In this document: piece after piece, positions 6,484 to 8,053 of the stretch
How positions within the stretch are numbered: position 1 is the stretch's first letter
Layout: the number at the start of each line of letters is the position of its first letter
NCBI GenBank assembly: GCA_029287815.1
Contig: JARFQK010000291.1
Location: 1 to 8,053 of the forward strand
DNA: 8,053 nucleotides
Direction of reading: 5' to 3'
Source: Gammaproteobacteria bacterium
GTDB lineage: Bacteria > Pseudomonadota > Gammaproteobacteria > SZUA-229
Made by a program: the position numbers and the translations under genes
Notes under the pieces: model-generated
The model's input: the letters and a program-made list of their open reading frames with translations, nothing else
Databases searched by the model: none
Told to the model about the DNA's origin: nothing

Positions 6484-7085
6484 GATAACCATTCCTCAAT
6501 TGCACGCACCGAACCCACCGTGATAACCACATGGTCATAGCGGATCAATACAACCGGATTCAATCCAGCGACATCGCTGATCTCAACATTTGGCAAGTTG
6601 CGAGCGGACAAATACAGCTTCTCGTCGCCGGTTTCGGTAATGATCAGCGTCTTGCTGACACCGAGGTCTGCGAGTTTTGCCGCCAGCTGCTTGGTCTTCG
6701 GCGCATCAACCGCAATGTCCTCGACGATCAGCAGCCTGTTTTGACGTGCCAGTTCGGACAAAATCGATCGAATACCAGCCCGGTACATCTTGCGGTTGAC
6801 TTTCTGAGCATAATTGCGAGGCTGTGCGGCAAAGGTCACGCCCCCACTGCGCCATAAAGGACTGCGAATGGTGCCGGCGCGCGCACGTCCGGTGCCTTTC
6901 TGACGCCAGGGCTTGGTGCCGCCACCTCTGACAGCTGAGCGGTTTTTCTGCGCCTTGGTACCTGCGCGAGCGGCTGCAAGGTAGGCCGTTACGAGCTGAT
7001 GAATCAGGCTCTCTTTGTAATCAGCCGCGAACACCGTATCTGATACCGAAATCGTTGCTTCACTGTTATGTAACTGCAGGTCCAT
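6480..7085 (-). CDS. rplD: 50S ribosomal protein L4
   Basis: This gene encodes a 201-residue L4, exactly the E. coli length. It binds 23S rRNA domain I; its extended loop lines the exit tunnel opposite L22. In E. coli free L4 also represses the S10 operon, by attenuating transcription and blocking translation in the leader. The tunnel loop is visible as KPWRQKGTGRARAGTIRSPLWRSGGVTFA at about 58-86. The second half has KVNRKMYRAGIRSILSELARQ and ends in an L4-like EEWLS. The globular surface needed for repression cannot be judged by eye. The ATG is 37 bases after rplC with a weak site (GAGA). The stop is TGA, overlapping rplW. Confidence 0.98.
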   Translation of the reverse strand: MDLQLHNSEATISVSDTVFAADYKESLIHQLVTAYLAAARAGTKAQKNRSAVRGGGTKPWRQKGTGRARAGTIRSPLWRSGGVTFAAQPRNYAQKVNRKMYRAGIRSILSELARQNRLLIVEDIAVDAPKTKQLAAKLADLGVSKTLIITETGDEKLYLSARNLPNVEISDVAGLNPVVLIRYDHVVITVGSVRAIEEWLS

Positions 7086-7122
7086 CGTCGTCTCTACTTG
7101 GTCATGTTAGTTGTTCAGCGAT

Positions 7123-7761
7123 TTAAGCCTTGACCGCGGGCTTGATGATCACGTCACCGCCCTTGGCACCTGGAATCGCACCTTTTATCAACAGCAAGCC
7201 ACGCTCCTGATCAACACGCACTAGTTCCAGCGACTGAGTTGTCGTTTTCACGCCACCCATTTGACCCGACATCTTCTTGCCCTTGATCACCCGACCAGGC
7301 GTCTGACACATTCCAATGGATCCGTTCGAGCGGTGTGAAATCGAGTTACCATGCGACATATCCTGCGACGAAAAATTATGACGTTTAATACCACCCTGAA
7401 ATCCCTTACCAATGCTGCGGCCAGTGACATCGATTTTCTGACCCGACTCAAAAATGCTGACATTGATTTCACCACCGACTTCCATCTCGGCCGCCTCATC
7501 GCCCTGAACACGAAACTCCCACAGCCCACGGCCCGACTCAACGCCTGCTTTGGCAAAGTGCCCCGCCAGCGGTTTGGTAACGCGCGATGACCGCCGTGAC
7601 CCGGTCGTGACCTGTATAGCCTGATAGCCATCGCTCTCGGTGGTCTTGATCTGGGTAATGCGATTAGGCAACACCTCTACGACGCTGACAGGAATCGAAG
7701 CACCGTCTTCTGTGAAGATTCGCGTCATACCTGCTTTTCTGCCCACTACACCAATAGTCAT
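7123..7761 (-). CDS. rplC: 50S ribosomal protein L3
   Basis: This gene encodes a 212-residue L3 (E. coli 209), an early assembly protein whose long finger reaches the peptidyl transferase centre. Conserved blocks are GVVGRKAGMTRIFTEDG (4-20), QVTTG, VTKPLAGHFAKAGVESGRGLWEFR (61-84), DVTGRSIGKGFQGGIKRHNF (111-130), HGNSISHRSNGSIG (137-150) and QTPGRVIKGKKMSGQMG. Q153 matches E. coli Gln150, the PrmB methylation target. ATG 7761 (MTIGVVGRK, as in Pseudomonas L3) has GGGA 6 bases upstream; ATG 7767 adds two residues and has only GAG at 5 bases. Neither site is strong. In this window rplC is the first gene of the cluster; the expected upstream neighbour rpsJ is not seen. The stop is TAA. Confidence 0.97.
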   Translation of the reverse strand: MTIGVVGRKAGMTRIFTEDGASIPVSVVEVLPNRITQIKTTESDGYQAIQVTTGSRRSSRVTKPLAGHFAKAGVESGRGLWEFRVQGDEAAEMEVGGEINVSIFESGQKIDVTGRSIGKGFQGGIKRHNFSSQDMSHGNSISHRSNGSIGMCQTPGRVIKGKKMSGQMGGVKTTTQSLELVRVDQERGLLLIKGAIPGAKGGDVIIKPAVKA

Positions 7762-7778
7762 GCTCATTCCCGCTCAAT

Positions 7779-7815
7779 AAAAAAACTGGTTCCTCATGTC
7801 ACTGAGAAAACCAGT
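7779..7815 (-). terminator. Intrinsic terminator / probable attenuator directly before rplC
   Basis: On the minus strand ACTGGTT (7815-7809) pairs with AACCAGT (7791-7785). The stem continues with a wobble T7808/G7792 and four pairs of CTCA (7806-7803) with TGAG (7796-7793), leaving T7807 bulged and a 6-base loop GTGACA. Seven T residues (7785-7779) follow directly. This is a textbook Rho-independent terminator for leftward transcription. The other strand has no T-run after the stem, so it acts one way only. It ends 11 bases before ATG 7767 and 17 before ATG 7761, leaving no room for a promoter downstream. Transcripts reaching rplC must pass through it, which suggests regulated or partial termination. 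Confidence 0.85.
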
Positions 7816-7829
7816 CCCTCAATCCCGTC

Positions 7830-7853
7830 CAGCCAGTACAGTTCGCGTGGCTG
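7830..7853 (-). promoter_or_regulatory. Second leader hairpin upstream of the terminator
   Basis: On the minus strand CAGCCA (7853-7848) is followed 12 bases later by its complement TGGCTG (7835-7830), giving a 6-pair stem with loop CGCGAACTGTAC. It ends 14 bases before the terminator hairpin. Two consecutive hairpins with a U-run after the second recall the arrangement of the E. coli S10 leader, where L4 acts. I see no sequence identity to that leader that I can vouch for, and the stem is short enough to arise by chance. Confidence 0.35.
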
Positions 7854-7910
7854 CCGCGATCTACAGAAAAATTCACTCTTTGTACAGGATGCAATGCGCT
7901 GTTCGCACCC

Positions 7911-7923
7911 AAACTGTCAGTTT
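7911..7923. repeat. 13-base palindrome, AAACTG-T-CAGTTT
   Basis: Two perfect 6-base inverted arms, AAACTG and CAGTTT, flank a single central base. The site is about 145 bases upstream of rplC in non-coding sequence. It could be a DNA operator half-site pair or fold as a small 5-pair RNA hairpin with a 3-base loop. I do not recognise it as a known regulator site, and a palindrome of this size can occur by chance. Confidence 0.4.
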
Positions 7924-8053
7924 TCGCAGTATCCCAGACCACCCACACAGGCTGCCCGTCAAGGACTTACGATAAAAGGAAGCTTTGTGCCGGCATCTCG
8001 ACAGCGAGCGCAAAGATCGCACTACTGTGTGCCCTGCAACAAAGCCCGCGCAT

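Larger units (their letters stand above)
7768..8053 (-). other. Non-coding region upstream of rplC (putative operon leader)
   Basis: These 286 bases contain no recognisable gene. All three minus-strand frames meet stops (about 8022, 7967 and 7873) before rplC, and none of the peptides resembles the C-terminus of S10 or EF-Tu. I see no tRNA features. A TTGACG (7962-7957) could be a -35 box, but no acceptable -10 lies 15-19 bases downstream. The best -10-like sequence is TGGGATACT (7936-7928), too far away for that -35. No promoter is claimed. The region holds the terminator and hairpin listed separately, a small TGCG/CGCA hairpin (7907-7895) and a 13-base palindrome (7911-7923). Confidence 0.7.

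Noticed and set aside
6484..6492. Longer rplW starting at ATG 6492
   Set aside because: The GAGGA site directly abuts that ATG, whereas it is 9 bases from ATG 6483, whose product aligns with the E. coli L23 N-terminus.
7957..7962. TTGACG as a -35 promoter box for the rplC operon
   Set aside because: No sequence 15-19 bases downstream resembles TATAAT; the nearest candidate GATACT is 23 bases away. Insufficient to call a promoter.
7796..7975. A 59-codon plus-strand frame (MSLRKPVPQS...) in the region upstream of rplC
   Set aside because: Its start codon lies inside the terminator hairpin, no Shine-Dalgarno sequence precedes it, and the basic peptide resembles no family I know. Probably chance.
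7873..8053. Minus-strand frames open from the right edge, ending at about 8022, 7967 and 7873
   Set aside because: None ends like S10, EF-Tu or another known neighbour. The longest (59 codons) is rich in C, W and R and looks non-coding. The short one ending at 8022 could be the tail of an upstream gene, but ten codons are too few to tell.
7861..8053. Possible tRNA gene upstream of rplC, prompted by GTTCGCACCC at 7901-7910
   Set aside because: It lacks the invariant GTTCRANNC T-loop pattern; I found no matching acceptor, D or anticodon arms on either strand.

Overview
The window is a bacterial ribosomal-protein gene cluster, the S10 operon running straight into the spc operon. It is transcribed entirely from the minus strand, right to left. 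Reading in the direction of transcription the order is rplC, rplD, rplW, rplB, rpsS, rplV, rpsC, rplP, rpmC, rpsQ | rplN, rplX, rplE, rpsN, rpsH, rplF, rplR, and the first 8 codons of rpsE at the left edge. All seventeen complete genes have intact reading frames close to the family lengths. I see no frameshift, insertion or pseudogene.

The proteins resemble the Escherichia coli and Pseudomonas forms over their whole lengths. L3 begins MTIGVVGRK, S14 is the long 101-residue zinc-free type, and L6 is 177 and L4 201 residues, as in E. coli. This points to a gammaproteobacterium of moderate G+C content. I cannot name the genus.

Layout: positions 7768-8053 lie upstream of rplC and contain no recognisable gene. 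rpsJ (S10), which normally sits directly before rplC, is absent from these 286 bases. The stretch instead holds a strong intrinsic-terminator hairpin (7779-7815) only 11-17 bases before the possible rplC starts, with a second hairpin just upstream of it. Since there is no room for a promoter between the terminator and rplC, the terminator is most simply read as a conditional or leaky attenuator. This resembles in principle the L4-controlled S10 leader of E. coli. Positions 7123-7761 to 3053-3340 are the S10 operon genes, tightly packed: rplD/rplW overlap by 4 bases, rplP/rpmC by 1, and rpmC/rpsQ are separated by 2. A 57-base gap (2996-3052) marks the S10/spc boundary, and the spc genes then run on to the left edge.

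The genes jointly encode components of both ribosomal subunits. L2, L3, L4, L22, L23, L29, L16, L14, L24, L5, L6 and L18 belong to the 50S subunit; S19, S3, S17, S14, S8 and S5 belong to the 30S. L4 and S8, the two known autogenous repressors of these operons in E. coli, are both encoded here. The coding part is ordinary; the region worth attention is the leader of rplC.
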